A stretch of 42,410 bases of DNA from Synergistaceae bacterium (GTDB lineage Bacteria > Synergistota > Synergistia > Synergistales > Aminobacteriaceae), in contig JAFSKE010000001.1 of NCBI GenBank assembly GCA_017449135.1, positions 1 to 42,410 on the forward strand. Reading direction: 5' to 3'. The notes under the pieces are model-generated. The model was not told the origin of the DNA. It did not search any database and was given only the letters and a program-made list of their open reading frames with translations. The translations under genes were made by a program, and so were the position numbers. Numbering within the stretch: the first letter of the stretch is position 1; each line of letters begins with the position of its first letter. This document shows, piece after piece, positions 9,860-17,915 of the stretch.

Positions 9860-10180
9860 TCAATATTTTTTGTCAGGTCTGTAAACATGAGACGACGCAA
9901 CGTAAGAATCCTGATACTTGATAGCTCTGCTGAAAATTTGACTGAAAAGCGGGTCATATTTAGCAATAACTGCGAGAATTTGAACTCCCACAAGAAAAAA
10001 CACAATACCGATTAAAACGTTGACATAATTTCCAGAGCCTAAGCCGCCGGGAAAAATCAGCGCAATGCAGAATAACATCAGGAGTAGAAACAGAACGCGA
10101 TCACAACCGCAGATGAGTTGCGGACGAGTAAGACTTTTGCGCACAGGAATAACCCTGATTTCTTCGTCGTTATATAACAT
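9860..10180 (-). CDS. trbD: TrbD, VirB3-like small membrane protein
   Basis: VirB3/TrbD family: a short inner-membrane protein that works with VirB4. It has 106 aa, the typical N-terminal IPVRKSLTRPQLICGCDR motif (family hallmark RxLTRP), and two close membrane helices (residues about 29-45 and 52-72). The ATG at 10180-10178 overlaps the trbC stop (TGATG arrangement) and no good SD is visible, so translation is likely coupled to trbC. A gap of about 70 bases before trbE contains only the trbE SD. Confidence 0.92.
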   Translation of the reverse strand: MLYNDEEIRVIPVRKSLTRPQLICGCDRVLFLLLMLFCIALIFPGGLGSGNYVNVLIGIVFFLVGVQILAVIAKYDPLFSQIFSRAIKYQDSYVASSHVYRPDKKY

Positions 10181-10524
10181 CAGAAAATCAGACAGCCTTC
10201 AGTCGTGATGAAATTGCTTGCAATGGTAGATAATGCACCCATCATAGAGCCGACGAGAACAATCATCATGACCATTTTGCCGAAATTCCCTAAATCTCCG
10301 CCGAAAATTAACATACCGCCAGCGAAGAAAATGCCGACCATAGAAACAAGTAGAGCCGTTCTGCCGGAAAAAGCGTTGACGAGTTTTTCGAGTGCAGTAT
10401 TCCAGGGCAAATCGTTATTGCTTGCGAGAGCCGCAACAGGAAAGCAGAACAGAGCTGCGATTACAACGACTGCGATAATTACTGTTCTGCGTTCAAAGAG
10501 CCAAAAAGAAAAATGTTTGTTCAT
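10180..10524 (-). CDS. trbC: TrbC, VirB2-like conjugative pilin
   Basis: Pilin precursor, inserted in the inner membrane and polymerised into the pilus. I prefer ATG at 10524 (MNKHFSFWLFERRT), which has GGAG 8-9 nt upstream, over the longer frame from 10542. The 114-aa product has a long signal region ending near AALA, then two hydrophobic helices (LLVSMVGIFFAGGMLIFG and MVMMIVLVGSMMGAL) separated by a short Gly/Lys loop, the standard VirB2/TrbC topology. It sits between trbB and trbD as in IncP plasmids. Confidence 0.92.
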   Translation of the reverse strand: MNKHFSFWLFERRTVIIAVVVIAALFCFPVAALASNNDLPWNTALEKLVNAFSGRTALLVSMVGIFFAGGMLIFGGDLGNFGKMVMMIVLVGSMMGALSTIASNFITTEGCLIF

Positions 10525-10613
10525 AATAAAAACTCCTTTCATAAATTAAAAAATTTTTGTTAAGAGGTACTCAAGACCCGCCTTGTCAAATTGATAAAAA
10601 CGCTGACATGGAA

Positions 10614-11588
10614 TCAAGCAACCACCTCCTTTAAGTTGTGAAAGACATATTGCCCGTCGTGAATGCCGTCAACAGCGACCAGTTCTGAAAGTTTCGGGCC
10701 GATGTGAGGGTCTCTTACGAGAAAAGCGATAACGTCAATGGCTTCAGCAATTAGTTCTTTCATTGGACTTTGTGAAACTTCAGAGATTAACTGTTCGATT
10801 CGTAATAATCCAGCGCGAGCATCATTAGCGTGAACGGTACAAACACCGCCGGGATGTCCAGTGTTCCAAGCCTTTAGCATGTCGAGGGCTTCTTTGCCTC
10901 TGACTTCACCGATAATGATTCTGTCCGGCCTTTGACGCATGGTAACTTTCAATAAATCTTGCATGGATTTGTCCGAACTTGTGCGCATTGAGACGAAATT
11001 TTCCATAGAACATTGCAATTCGAGGGTATCTTCGAGAATTAACAGACGGTGTTTAGGAGTTAAAATTTTCATTTCATTAATGATTGCATTTACGAAAGTA
11101 GTTTTGCCCGTGCCAGTACCGCCGACAACGAGAATATTTTTACGTGTCGAAATAGCTTCAGAGAGGATTTGAATATCCTCATCAGTAGCACGCCCCGAAT
11201 TAACATATTCAGTAAGCGAAAAAATTGCAGAGGCTTTTTTCCTGATATTGAAGGACGGATTAGGAACAATAGGAGGAATAACACCCTCAACACGACTGCC
11301 ATCGCCGGGAAGTTCGCCCTCGACAACCGGATTATGATAGTTAATGACGGTGCCAAGCATGTGAGCAACAGTACCAAGCATTTGCAAGGCATTAACAGCG
11401 GACATACTACAAAGAAAATTCATTCCGACCCCGATTTCATCAGTCCAAACTGAACCGTCAGGATTAAGCATGATTTCAATGACTTGCGGATTGTCCATAG
11501 CTTTTCTAATTTCTTCTCCCATTTCGCGGCGCAATTTTTCGAGATTACGCCTGATTACTTCTTCGCTTGTTTTTGTTATTTCAGTCAT
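10614..11588 (-). CDS. trbB: TrbB, VirB11-family ATPase
   Basis: Hexameric secretion ATPase of the PulE/VirB11 family. The 324-aa protein contains Walker A VVGGTGTGKTTF (about residues 152-163), an Asp box LLILEDTLELQ, Walker B region RIIIGEVRGKEALD and the His box HPGGVCTVHAN. Its ATG overlaps the stop of the XRE gene upstream by 8 bases, so the regulator and the trb operon are co-translated. Between its stop and trbC lies an 89-base gap with no clear terminator. Confidence 0.95.
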   Translation of the reverse strand: MTEITKTSEEVIRRNLEKLRREMGEEIRKAMDNPQVIEIMLNPDGSVWTDEIGVGMNFLCSMSAVNALQMLGTVAHMLGTVINYHNPVVEGELPGDGSRVEGVIPPIVPNPSFNIRKKASAIFSLTEYVNSGRATDEDIQILSEAISTRKNILVVGGTGTGKTTFVNAIINEMKILTPKHRLLILEDTLELQCSMENFVSMRTSSDKSMQDLLKVTMRQRPDRIIIGEVRGKEALDMLKAWNTGHPGGVCTVHANDARAGLLRIEQLISEVSQSPMKELIAEAIDVIAFLVRDPHIGPKLSELVAVDGIHDGQYVFHNLKEVVA

Positions 11589-11907
11589 TTTCAGTTATTT
11601 CATCTTTCTTTTCTTGCTCTAAATTAACAACATGTATTTCTAAAGCCCAAGACGGTAAATTACGAAGGTCATCAATAACAAAATCAAATAAATCAAGGAG
11701 TGTAATACCATACACGTAACAAAGTCGAAATGTAGTTTCCTTACATGGCCAATTATCTCCGTCTTCAAATCGTGATATTGTGGACTGGCTTAATTCAGTA
11801 ATATCAGCAACTTCTGTTTGTGTCAGACCTGATAATTCACGGAAGTGTCTCAAAGCATTTCCTAAAGCTCTGTCATTGCCCATAAAGCGTTTCCTACTCT
11901 TTTTCAT
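11581..11907 (-). CDS. XRE-family HTH regulator at the head of the trb genes
   Basis: Probable transcriptional regulator of the transfer operon. ATG at 11907 (MKKSRKRFMGNDRA) has a strong AGGAGG 8 nt upstream and is preferred to the in-frame upstream start near 11976. The 108-aa protein has an XRE helix-turn-helix at about residues 17-55 (LRHFRELSGLTQTEVADITE, then LSQSTISRFEDG). The C-terminal part is rich in Leu and acidic residues and I do not recognise it. The stop overlaps the trbB start. Placement between traM-like and trbB is not part of the RP4 layout. The target site is unknown. Confidence 0.8.
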   Translation of the reverse strand: MKKSRKRFMGNDRALGNALRHFRELSGLTQTEVADITELSQSTISRFEDGDNWPCKETTFRLCYVYGITLLDLFDFVIDDLRNLPSWALEIHVVNLEQEKKDEITEND

Positions 11908-11951
11908 GAAAAATCCTCCTAAAACTCGCAGTAAAAAGCGAGAATTTTTCT

Positions 11952-12647
11952 CTAAAGAATGTGAGCAAGTACGCATGACACCAAAGCCGCCACGATAAAA
12001 GCGGTAGTTAAATTCAAGTATTTAGTCTTTCCTTGTTCAGTAAGGCCGCGAAACAAGGCAACTCCACCAACAGGAATGAGAGCAAGTGGGATAATCCAGC
12101 CCGCTGGAGCATTGAGTAAAGCCTCAACTGGAGAATGTCCCCAGCCCTTACCATCGACAGCAGCTCCACCGATAAAAGAAATAAGACACAAGCAGAAAAT
12201 TCCCAAACAAGACCAAGCGAGCGGAAGAAAAAAATCGTAAAGTCGCATTTTCTTTTTATGTTGCACAAGAATTTCTTGAGAGATTCTTGTAAGAGTATCT
12301 GAGAAAATATCTTTAGATTTTTGAGCTTCATTTTGAGAAATAATTTCTGAAGACTTTTTAAGAGATTCAATGCAATTATTGAGAGCGTTATCAGTAATGT
12401 CTTTAATTTTTTGAGGCAACTGATAATAAAAGCGTCCAAAGTAATTAAAGATGAAGACAATAATCCAAATTGCATCGTTATCTCTGATATTGAGTTTTGA
12501 AGCAATTTCCCGAATACGTAACTGTTCTTCTTCCGAGCCTTCCCCGAAAAAAGCGGAATAATTAGCTTCAGCCTTGTTATTTTCAAGTTCCTGAAATTTT
12601 TGCTTATCTTCTTCTTTTGTTTGAGGGTAATCCTGCGTTTTGTCCAT
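11952..12647 (-). CDS. TraM-like membrane protein downstream of the ParA-type ATPase
   Basis: Hypothetical 231-aa protein. The N-terminal 150 residues are soluble, charged and helical; the C-terminal part has three hydrophobic segments (SCLGIFCLCLISFIGGAAV, IIPLALIPVGGVALF and AFIVAALVSCVLAHIL). By position it matches traM in the RP4 traK-traL-traM cluster, which lies next to oriT and is read away from it. I rely on synteny and topology; I cannot confirm sequence homology. The ATG is 2 bases after the upstream gene's stop, with a weak SD. Confidence 0.6.
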   Translation of the reverse strand: MDKTQDYPQTKEEDKQKFQELENNKAEANYSAFFGEGSEEEQLRIREIASKLNIRDNDAIWIIVFIFNYFGRFYYQLPQKIKDITDNALNNCIESLKKSSEIISQNEAQKSKDIFSDTLTRISQEILVQHKKKMRLYDFFLPLAWSCLGIFCLCLISFIGGAAVDGKGWGHSPVEALLNAPAGWIIPLALIPVGGVALFRGLTEQGKTKYLNLTTAFIVAALVSCVLAHIL

Positions 12648-12649
12648 GA

Positions 12650-13402
12650 TTAGGATTTCTCGCCTTTCTTAGAAGATTTTTCTTCGCTTTGAGATTGATT
12701 TTTAGCAATGCCAATATCATCAAACATTTTCCAAGAGAGAGTCCGCCATCGTTTTAGTTCAGCACGATTTCCGAGCGGCATTTCCTCCATAGCCTTAGCA
12801 ACGGAGAGGCGTTTTGAATACAAATCATCAGTAACACGATCCGCGAGGTCAGGTAAGTCAATAGTAGCCCCACGTTTTTCTACTTCAATTTTTGTTTTAG
12901 AGTTATTGAATAACTCGAATTTTTGAGGCTCTCCGTAAAAAGTGTTTCTGACAACGTGGAGTTCTCCTGGAACAACGTTCATATATTTTTTGAGAAGTTC
13001 AATACTATCTCGCTGACGATTTATAATCCAAAACGAAATAAGTTTCCGATGAAGTTCATCCAGACTTCCGATAAGAGTGTCGCCGAATTTTTCAACAGCT
13101 TCACCTGACCGAGCGGCTGAATTTATAACAATGTCTTTGTCGCTCGCTTCGGAATAATTAACAAGTTCGATCCAGCCGTCTGCGTTATCAAGAGACAGAG
13201 AAATAACTTCAACATCATCATTGTGAGTAAAAGTTTTGCCCACGTCAGGATTACTTGTGTCGCTTTCAACGAGAATAATTTTTCTGTTTTTGTATTGAGT
13301 AAGGAAATCAGCAAGTATCATGCTTAAAATACTTTTACCGACTCCTCCCTTACTACCGCCAATAAAATATAAAACTCGTGAATTTGCGTCTGCCATTTTC
13401 AT
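12650..13402 (-). CDS. traL: TraL-like ParA/MinD-type ATPase of the relaxosome cluster
   Basis: P-loop ATPase of the ParA/MinD class with the deviant Walker A GGSKGGVGKS at about residues 15-24 and a Walker A'-like region (IILVESDTSNPDVGKTF). In RP4 the TraL ATPase is encoded beside oriT between traK and traM, as here; a role in positioning the transfer machinery is inference. Two starts are possible, ATG 13402 (4 nt after GGAGG) and ATG 13396 (10 nt after it); the second has better spacing. The start overlaps the traK-like stop. This gene looks intact, in contrast to the frameshifted parA near 38.9 kb. Confidence 0.75.
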   Translation of the reverse strand: MKMADANSRVLYFIGGSKGGVGKSILSMILADFLTQYKNRKIILVESDTSNPDVGKTFTHNDDVEVISLSLDNADGWIELVNYSEASDKDIVINSAARSGEAVEKFGDTLIGSLDELHRKLISFWIINRQRDSIELLKKYMNVVPGELHVVRNTFYGEPQKFELFNNSKTKIEVEKRGATIDLPDLADRVTDDLYSKRLSVAKAMEEMPLGNRAELKRWRTLSWKMFDDIGIAKNQSQSEEKSSKKGEKS

Positions 13403-13944
13403 AAGTCCTCCGTGTCAGGGGGCAATTCAAAATGTGAGTTGTTTTGAATTTGAACAATTTCATTTTGTGTGTTCTTTTGAGACGACAGAGAAGTAATATT
13501 TTCATTTCCAACGGATGAATTTTTTACGTTATTTATAGTCTCACTGGAAATAGTTTTTGTTACAGTCTCAGACTTGCTTAACGATGAATTTTTTTCCTTT
13601 TTTATGGCAGTTTTTGAATGCTCGTGCTGTTCCTTCTTAGTAGTAGAAATCGTTGACTTTTTGTAGTTTTCCATGCAAACCCGAAAGAATCGCCAGAATT
13701 GCTTAAGAGAAGTCTGACTAATGCTCCAGCCCGCCGAAATAAAATACTGTGAAATGTCCTCAATGGTATAGTTTTTGTTGACAATAGCATCGTGAATATC
13801 TTGAAATAAGTAATCTACAGCTTCACGTGTCTTAAAAAATTTCTTTTCTTTAACAGGAAGGCTAACAATTTTTGAATGAACGGCCTTCAAAGTTTCAAAA
13901 GCAACTAAACCTTTCGGACAAATATTAGAAGTAGCAGCTAACAC
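13399..13944 (-). CDS. TraK-like oriT-proximal protein with disordered C-terminus
   Basis: First gene of the minus-strand operon, next to the putative oriT. I place the start at GTG 13944 (protein MLAATSNICPKGL when initiated with Met) because AAAGGAGGG lies 5-6 nt upstream; the longer frame to 13989 has no usable SD. Residues about 25-90 form a folded region (KKFFKTREAVDYLFQDIHDA and ISQYFISAGWSISQTSLKQF) that looks like a DNA-binding helical domain. The last 90 residues are rich in Ser, Thr, Lys and Asn and probably disordered. RP4 TraK, which wraps oriT DNA, is encoded at the same place. The assignment is by synteny plus weak similarity. Confidence 0.6.
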   Translation of the reverse strand: MLAATSNICPKGLVAFETLKAVHSKIVSLPVKEKKFFKTREAVDYLFQDIHDAIVNKNYTIEDISQYFISAGWSISQTSLKQFWRFFRVCMENYKKSTISTTKKEQHEHSKTAIKKEKNSSLSKSETVTKTISSETINNVKNSSVGNENITSLSSQKNTQNEIVQIQNNSHFELPPDTEDL

Positions 13945-14028
13945 TAAAATCCCTCCTTTGTGTATTTTGTTGAAGTGAAGCGAGGCCACCTCTTAATTAC
14001 ATAGGAAAATATCACGAGGGAAAAAATT

Positions 14029-14043
14029 ATGAGTTTAACTCAT
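14029..14043. promoter_or_regulatory. Perfect 15-bp palindrome, candidate operator
   Basis: ATGAGTT-t-AACTCAT: two 7-bp arms around a single centre base. It lies about 85 bases upstream of the traK-like start, where the promoter of the minus-strand operon should be. A possible minus-strand -35 (TTGAAG) lies just beyond it. It could be the site of a relaxosome repressor or of the XRE protein in the same operon. Confidence 0.45.
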
Positions 14044-14110
14044 ATTTTCTGGAGGATATGTATACTTCAAGGCAAAACATGTAAATAAAGAAAGGAAACG
14101 GGACAAGTAG

Positions 14111-14155
14111 GCTCTTTGCCGTACAAAATTACTGTGTAATTTGCACTCAAAGAGC
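14111..14155. repeat. Nested inverted repeat in oriT
   Basis: Outer arms GCTCTTTG (14111-14118) and CAAAGAGC (14148-14155) are perfectly complementary. Inside them, AAATTAC (14126-14132) and GTAATTT (14136-14142) form a 7-bp stem with a TGT loop. The whole 45-base block can fold into one long cruciform or hairpin. It is a reasonable TraJ- or TraI-recognition structure. Confidence 0.7.
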
Positions 14156-14246
14156 AAAGAAATGTAATCGGCTGTAAACAGTCTCTCACATTCAGCTTGT
14201 CAGGAAAAAAAAGTCCCTGAACCTGAAGAAAAAAAAGAGGTAAAAA

Positions 14247-14546
14247 ATGGAACGAGTATTACGAAATTGTCGATTATATTTGCGAGTAACTCCAGATGAG
14301 CAGGAGACAATCAGGGAACAAGCAGAATTATCAGGATTATCAATGTCTGAATATGTACGAAAAAGAGTACTTGGATTTCGTGTAATGCCTAAGTCGGAGT
14401 TAAATATTCTTCGAGAACTCAGGAGACTTGGCGGACTTGTGAAACATTTACATAACGAATCTCAAGGATTATATAGTTTTGAAACAGCATCGGCTCTGAA
14501 TGCTTTAACATCTTATGCTCATGCGCTTGAAAGAAAATTATCATGA
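14247..14546 (+). CDS. traJ: TraJ-like relaxosome accessory protein (MobC/RHH family)
   Basis: Small (99 aa) oriT-binding protein that helps the relaxase load. The N-terminus has a ribbon-helix-helix pattern (LYLRVTPDEQETIREQAELS, then LSMSEYVRKRVLG), and the C-terminal half has the LRRLGGLVKHL segment that corresponds to the GGLLK region of RP4 TraJ. AGAGG lies 6 nt before the ATG. The stop overlaps the relaxase start (ATGA), so the two are coupled, the usual traJ-traI arrangement. Confidence 0.85.
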   Translation: MERVLRNCRLYLRVTPDEQETIREQAELSGLSMSEYVRKRVLGFRVMPKSELNILRELRRLGGLVKHLHNESQGLYSFETASALNALTSYAHALERKLS

Positions 14547-16435
14547 TAGGAAAAATTCCTAAAGGTCGTCGAGACAGAAAAAGCAGTTTTAGGGATTTAA
14601 TAAATTATTGTCTCGGAGTAACAGGACATTCGCAAGGTGCAGTTTTATACATTGGAAAGCAGAATATTAATGATACTCAAACGGCAGCGGTTGAAATGGA
14701 ATCGTTAGCAATGGAAAATGTAAGATGTAAAAGTCCAGCATTTCATTTTATATTGTCATGGCGTTCCGATGAGACCCCGACTAACGGACAGGTAGATGAA
14801 GCGGTCTCAATAGCCCTGAAAGAACTTGATTTATCGGAGTGTCAGGCGGTCTGGGGTTTGCAGTCTGATACGGATAATTTGCATGTTCATGTCGCAGTAA
14901 ATCGAATATCACCGAAGACATTTAAGGCGATTAAACCTGCAAGAGGTTGGACTAAAAAAGCTCTTGAAAGAGCGGCACGAAAAATTGAAATTTCGCAGGG
15001 GTGGGACGTTGAACATACTGGGCGTTATTTAGTAGATGAAATGGGCAATATTTATGAGAAAAATTCTTCAGAAATTATTCAGCCGGATGTTTCGCAAGTT
15101 GCCAGAGATATAGAGACTCACACGGGCGAAGAGAGTTTTGAACGTTCAGCAAAGCGAGAAATTGCACCTATTTTGTCGAGAGTTTTTTCATGGGATGAGC
15201 TACACCGTGAACTTGCAAAACGCGGTTATATTTTGGAAAGGCGAGGTAACGGAGCGGTTATTAGTTCTGGAGAAAAATTTATTAAGTTATCAAAAATATC
15301 GAGAGAAAGCAGTCTTTCAAAACTGGAGAAAAGATTAGGAAAATATCAGGAACGAGATATTTCTATTCAAATTATTGAATGCCCAAAAACAGTCTCATTT
15401 TTGTCCGAAAAATCATCATGGGGAGCTTACAGAATTGAAAAAGAAGAATACTTACAATCGAAGTTAGAGGCTATAAAAAAGTTGCGTGAAAAGCAGAAAA
15501 CGGAGCGTGAAAATCTTTATCATCGACAAAAAGACAGTCGCAAAGAATTATTTTCGCAGAGCTGGAAAGGTAGGGGGAAAGAACTTAATCAGTTAAAGAG
15601 TATTTTGGCGTTTGTTCACCGTAAAGAGCAAATTGAACTTCGAGAGCAACAAAATGATGAAATGCAGAAATTGCGTTCACATTTTTTGAAAAGATTTCCT
15701 TCGTTTAGAGATTGGGTTTTAGCTCAGAGCCGAGAGGACGAGTACCGATTATACCGTTATCCGGGACAGTTGTTATTATCGCCTGAACAGTCAGGAATAA
15801 AAATTCCACAGTCTCAGCACAGAATGGATTTACGAGATTACAGTGTGAGACGAGGAGCAGGGAGCAAAGTTTTATATTGTCGAGCCGGAACGTACACAGC
15901 AGATTTTTCAGACATGGGCAAAATAATTGTGTTGAACAAACGCAAATTAACGGAAGAATCTGTAGCGGCAGCACTGCAACTTGCCAATCAAAAATGGGGA
16001 GCGACACAAATAACTGGCAATGCTGAGTATAAGGAACTTTGTATTTCGGCAGCAGTGAAATACGGCTTGAAACTTGCAAATCCTGATTTAATAGCGGAAG
16101 TTGAACGTCGCAGGCAGGCATTAAAAATTTCTCAAAGCTCGAACTTAGAAATAACAGCCGAAGAAATCTCAAAATTGAAATTAGCCGAAAATCCCAAGAT
16201 TTATATAAATCCGAGAACGGACAATCAACAATACAGCGGTCAAATAGTTCATGTAGATGAAAAACGAGGAATTTGCATTCAATTAGTGGGACAGCGAAGT
16301 TTATTTGTTCATCGCCTTGAAAAACTTGAACGCTTACCATTACACGGAGAAACATTAAAAATTTTATATACAGATGAAAATCATCGGGCAAAAATTCAAC
16401 GGGAAGAAAATCGCCATCAAACACGAAGCCTGTAA
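14543..16435 (+). CDS. traI: TraI-type relaxase (MOB-P) with C-terminal KfrB-like module
   Basis: Nicks oriT, stays covalently attached to the 5' end and pilots the strand through the channel. The 630-aa protein has a MOB-P relaxase domain: candidate catalytic Tyr in FRDLINYCLG (near residue 22) and motif III QSDTDNLHVHVAVNR (about residues 109-123). In motif III the two closely spaced His of HxH are present, but the first family His is Gln. A charged helical region follows (about residues 270-400). Residues about 539-630 form the C-terminal module also found at the ends of the next large proteins (NPRTDNQQYSGQIVHVDE). The tail is basic (ENRHQTRSL). Confidence 0.93.
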   Translation: MIGKIPKGRRDRKSSFRDLINYCLGVTGHSQGAVLYIGKQNINDTQTAAVEMESLAMENVRCKSPAFHFILSWRSDETPTNGQVDEAVSIALKELDLSECQAVWGLQSDTDNLHVHVAVNRISPKTFKAIKPARGWTKKALERAARKIEISQGWDVEHTGRYLVDEMGNIYEKNSSEIIQPDVSQVARDIETHTGEESFERSAKREIAPILSRVFSWDELHRELAKRGYILERRGNGAVISSGEKFIKLSKISRESSLSKLEKRLGKYQERDISIQIIECPKTVSFLSEKSSWGAYRIEKEEYLQSKLEAIKKLREKQKTERENLYHRQKDSRKELFSQSWKGRGKELNQLKSILAFVHRKEQIELREQQNDEMQKLRSHFLKRFPSFRDWVLAQSREDEYRLYRYPGQLLLSPEQSGIKIPQSQHRMDLRDYSVRRGAGSKVLYCRAGTYTADFSDMGKIIVLNKRKLTEESVAAALQLANQKWGATQITGNAEYKELCISAAVKYGLKLANPDLIAEVERRRQALKISQSSNLEITAEEISKLKLAENPKIYINPRTDNQQYSGQIVHVDEKRGICIQLVGQRSLFVHRLEKLERLPLHGETLKILYTDENHRAKIQREENRHQTRSL

Positions 16436-16474
16436 AAAATTTTGCCTGTAAAAGAAAAAGGAGAAATTTTAACT

Positions 16475-16663
16475 ATGAATGAAAACTTGAACGCAATACT
16501 TGAATATTACGGAGCAAATCTTGATGACAGCGGCGAGCCTGACGAAGTTCCCGAATTTGAAGGAGTTGTAACGCTTCCAACGCCTGAAGAAGAAAAACAG
16601 GCACGGCAGAACTGGAAACAAAAAGTTGCAAGTTGGACTAACGAAGGGAGCGAAAATTTATGA
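16475..16663 (+). CDS. Small acidic protein upstream of ardC
   Basis: A 62-aa ORF from ATG 16475, with GGAG about 11 nt upstream; the frame is open further up to 16442. It is rich in Asp/Glu in the middle (LDDSGEPDEVPEFEG), then has a short basic helix with Trp (ARQNWKQKVASW). The stop overlaps the ardC start by 4 bases (ATGA), so it is translationally coupled. I do not recognise a family. Small acidic proteins next to antirestriction genes can be DNA mimics, but nothing here proves that. Confidence 0.6.
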   Translation: MNENLNAILEYYGANLDDSGEPDEVPEFEGVVTLPTPEEEKQARQNWKQKVASWTNEGSENL

Positions 16664-17904
16664 TTTCGTCAAAGGCTCAGGAATACCGCGATGAACTTGT
16701 CAAAAAATTATGCGACGCAATGGAAAACGGAACAGCTCCGTGGCAAAGGACATGGACAGACGGAGACGCGCCGTTTAATGCTGTGAGTGGCCGTTCATAT
16801 CACGGAATAAACTCGATAAATTTAGCAGTTCAAGGTCAGGCGTTAGGCCATGCGGAAGACCCTCGTTGGTGTACGTTCGATCAGGCCAAAGAAAAAGGCT
16901 GGCACGTAAAACCGGGTGAAAAAGGAACTCACATAGAATTTTATAAATTTGACGAGAAGCCGAAAGTTGATGAGTTTGGCGACCCTGTCTTAGATTCTGA
17001 CGGGAAACAGGAAGTCGAAAAAAGCATTCTCGTGAAAAATTATGTAGTTTTTCATGCTTCACAGATTGAAGGAATAACACCTTATGAACCGAAAGCGCGA
17101 AATCCGATCGAAACGAGCGAAAAAGCCGAGAGAATTTTGAATGAATCAGGAGCAGAAATCCGGTACGGAGGGAATGAGGCATTTTATAATTTGACGGGAG
17201 ATTACATTCAAGTCCCTGAACGCACTCAATTCAAAAGTCAGGCAGATTATTATTCTACGACATTACACGAACTCGGCCATTGGACGGGACACCCCAGCCG
17301 ATTGAATCGAGAAACATCAAGCGATATGAACTCTGAGACTTACGCAAAAGAAGAACTTGTAGCAGAAATAACGTCAATGTTCGTATCAGCGGAGACAGGG
17401 ATTCCGCAGACGCAGGAACATTTTGATAATCACGCGGCATATGTAGATCACTGGGTGAAGGCAGTGAAAGAAGACCCTAACGCATTATTTCGAGCGGTAA
17501 ATCAGGCGCAAAAAGCCTCAGAAGAAATTTTGAAGTATGAACGTGTCCGAGAGCGTGAACATGCACAAGCTCAGACTTTACAGGCAGAAGGACAAAACCC
17601 CGAACAGAAAACTGCGTTGACTGAACAGACAATCCGAGATATGAAGCTAATCGAAGGAGAAACGAAAGTATTTTTGAAGCCGCGAGTTGACGGTCAGCAG
17701 TATAAAGGAAAAATTCTTCACGTTGACGAATCTCAGGGATATTGTGTTCAGCAGGTAGGCCGCCAAAGTCTTGTAGTGCATAAACTTGAGCGAATGGAAG
17801 AAGTCCCGAAAATCGGCGAGACTGTAAAAATTTCATACGGAACGAATAACGAGAAAGCAAAAATTAGCTTGCAAGAAGAACGGCATCATGGCTTGAGGCG
17901 TTAG
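16660..17904 (+). CDS. ardC: ArdC-like antirestriction protein: ssDNA-binding domain, HExxH peptidase fold and KfrB-like tail
   Basis: ArdC proteins protect incoming single-stranded DNA from restriction, and ArdC of pSa is reported to be carried into the recipient. Residues about 1-110 are the N-terminal ArdC domain (ENGTAPWQRTW, SGRSYHGIN, and the basic GWHVKPGEKGTHIEF). Residues about 190-260 carry the zinc-peptidase signature TTLHELGHWTGH with a downstream candidate ligand in KEELVAEI. Residues about 321-414 are the shared C-terminal module (LKPRVDGQQYKGKILHVDE), ending in RHHGLRR. The usual family has no such tail, so this is a fusion. It lies 11 bases before the large helicase gene. Confidence 0.9.
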   Translation: MISSKAQEYRDELVKKLCDAMENGTAPWQRTWTDGDAPFNAVSGRSYHGINSINLAVQGQALGHAEDPRWCTFDQAKEKGWHVKPGEKGTHIEFYKFDEKPKVDEFGDPVLDSDGKQEVEKSILVKNYVVFHASQIEGITPYEPKARNPIETSEKAERILNESGAEIRYGGNEAFYNLTGDYIQVPERTQFKSQADYYSTTLHELGHWTGHPSRLNRETSSDMNSETYAKEELVAEITSMFVSAETGIPQTQEHFDNHAAYVDHWVKAVKEDPNALFRAVNQAQKASEEILKYERVREREHAQAQTLQAEGQNPEQKTALTEQTIRDMKLIEGETKVFLKPRVDGQQYKGKILHVDESQGYCVQQVGRQSLVVHKLERMEEVPKIGETVKISYGTNNEKAKISLQEERHHGLRR

Positions 17905-17915
17905 GAGCGTAAAAA

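Larger units (their letters stand above)
13945..14246. other. oriT: Probable origin of transfer (oriT) between divergent tra operons
   Basis: Intergenic stretch of about 300 bases between the traK-like gene (minus) and the traJ-like gene (plus), the same place as oriT in RP4. It contains a nested dyad at 14111-14155, a perfect 15-bp palindrome at 14029-14043, and a shorter inverted repeat at 14201-14220 (TCAGG/CCTGA arms). No copy of the canonical IncP nic core (ATCCTG followed by C) is present; the nearest match is TATCCTCC on the minus strand around 14050-14057. The nic site is therefore not assigned. Confidence 0.65.

Noticed and set aside
12014..12586. 190-codon ORF in another frame of the traM-like gene
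   Set aside because: Leu/Lys/Phe-rich shadow without SD or recognisable domain; the traM-like frame has charged and membrane parts in a sensible order and couples to its neighbours.
15705..16424. Minus-strand ORF of 239 codons inside traI
   Set aside because: No family, no SD, composition typical of the antisense of an AT-rich, Glu/Lys-rich gene.
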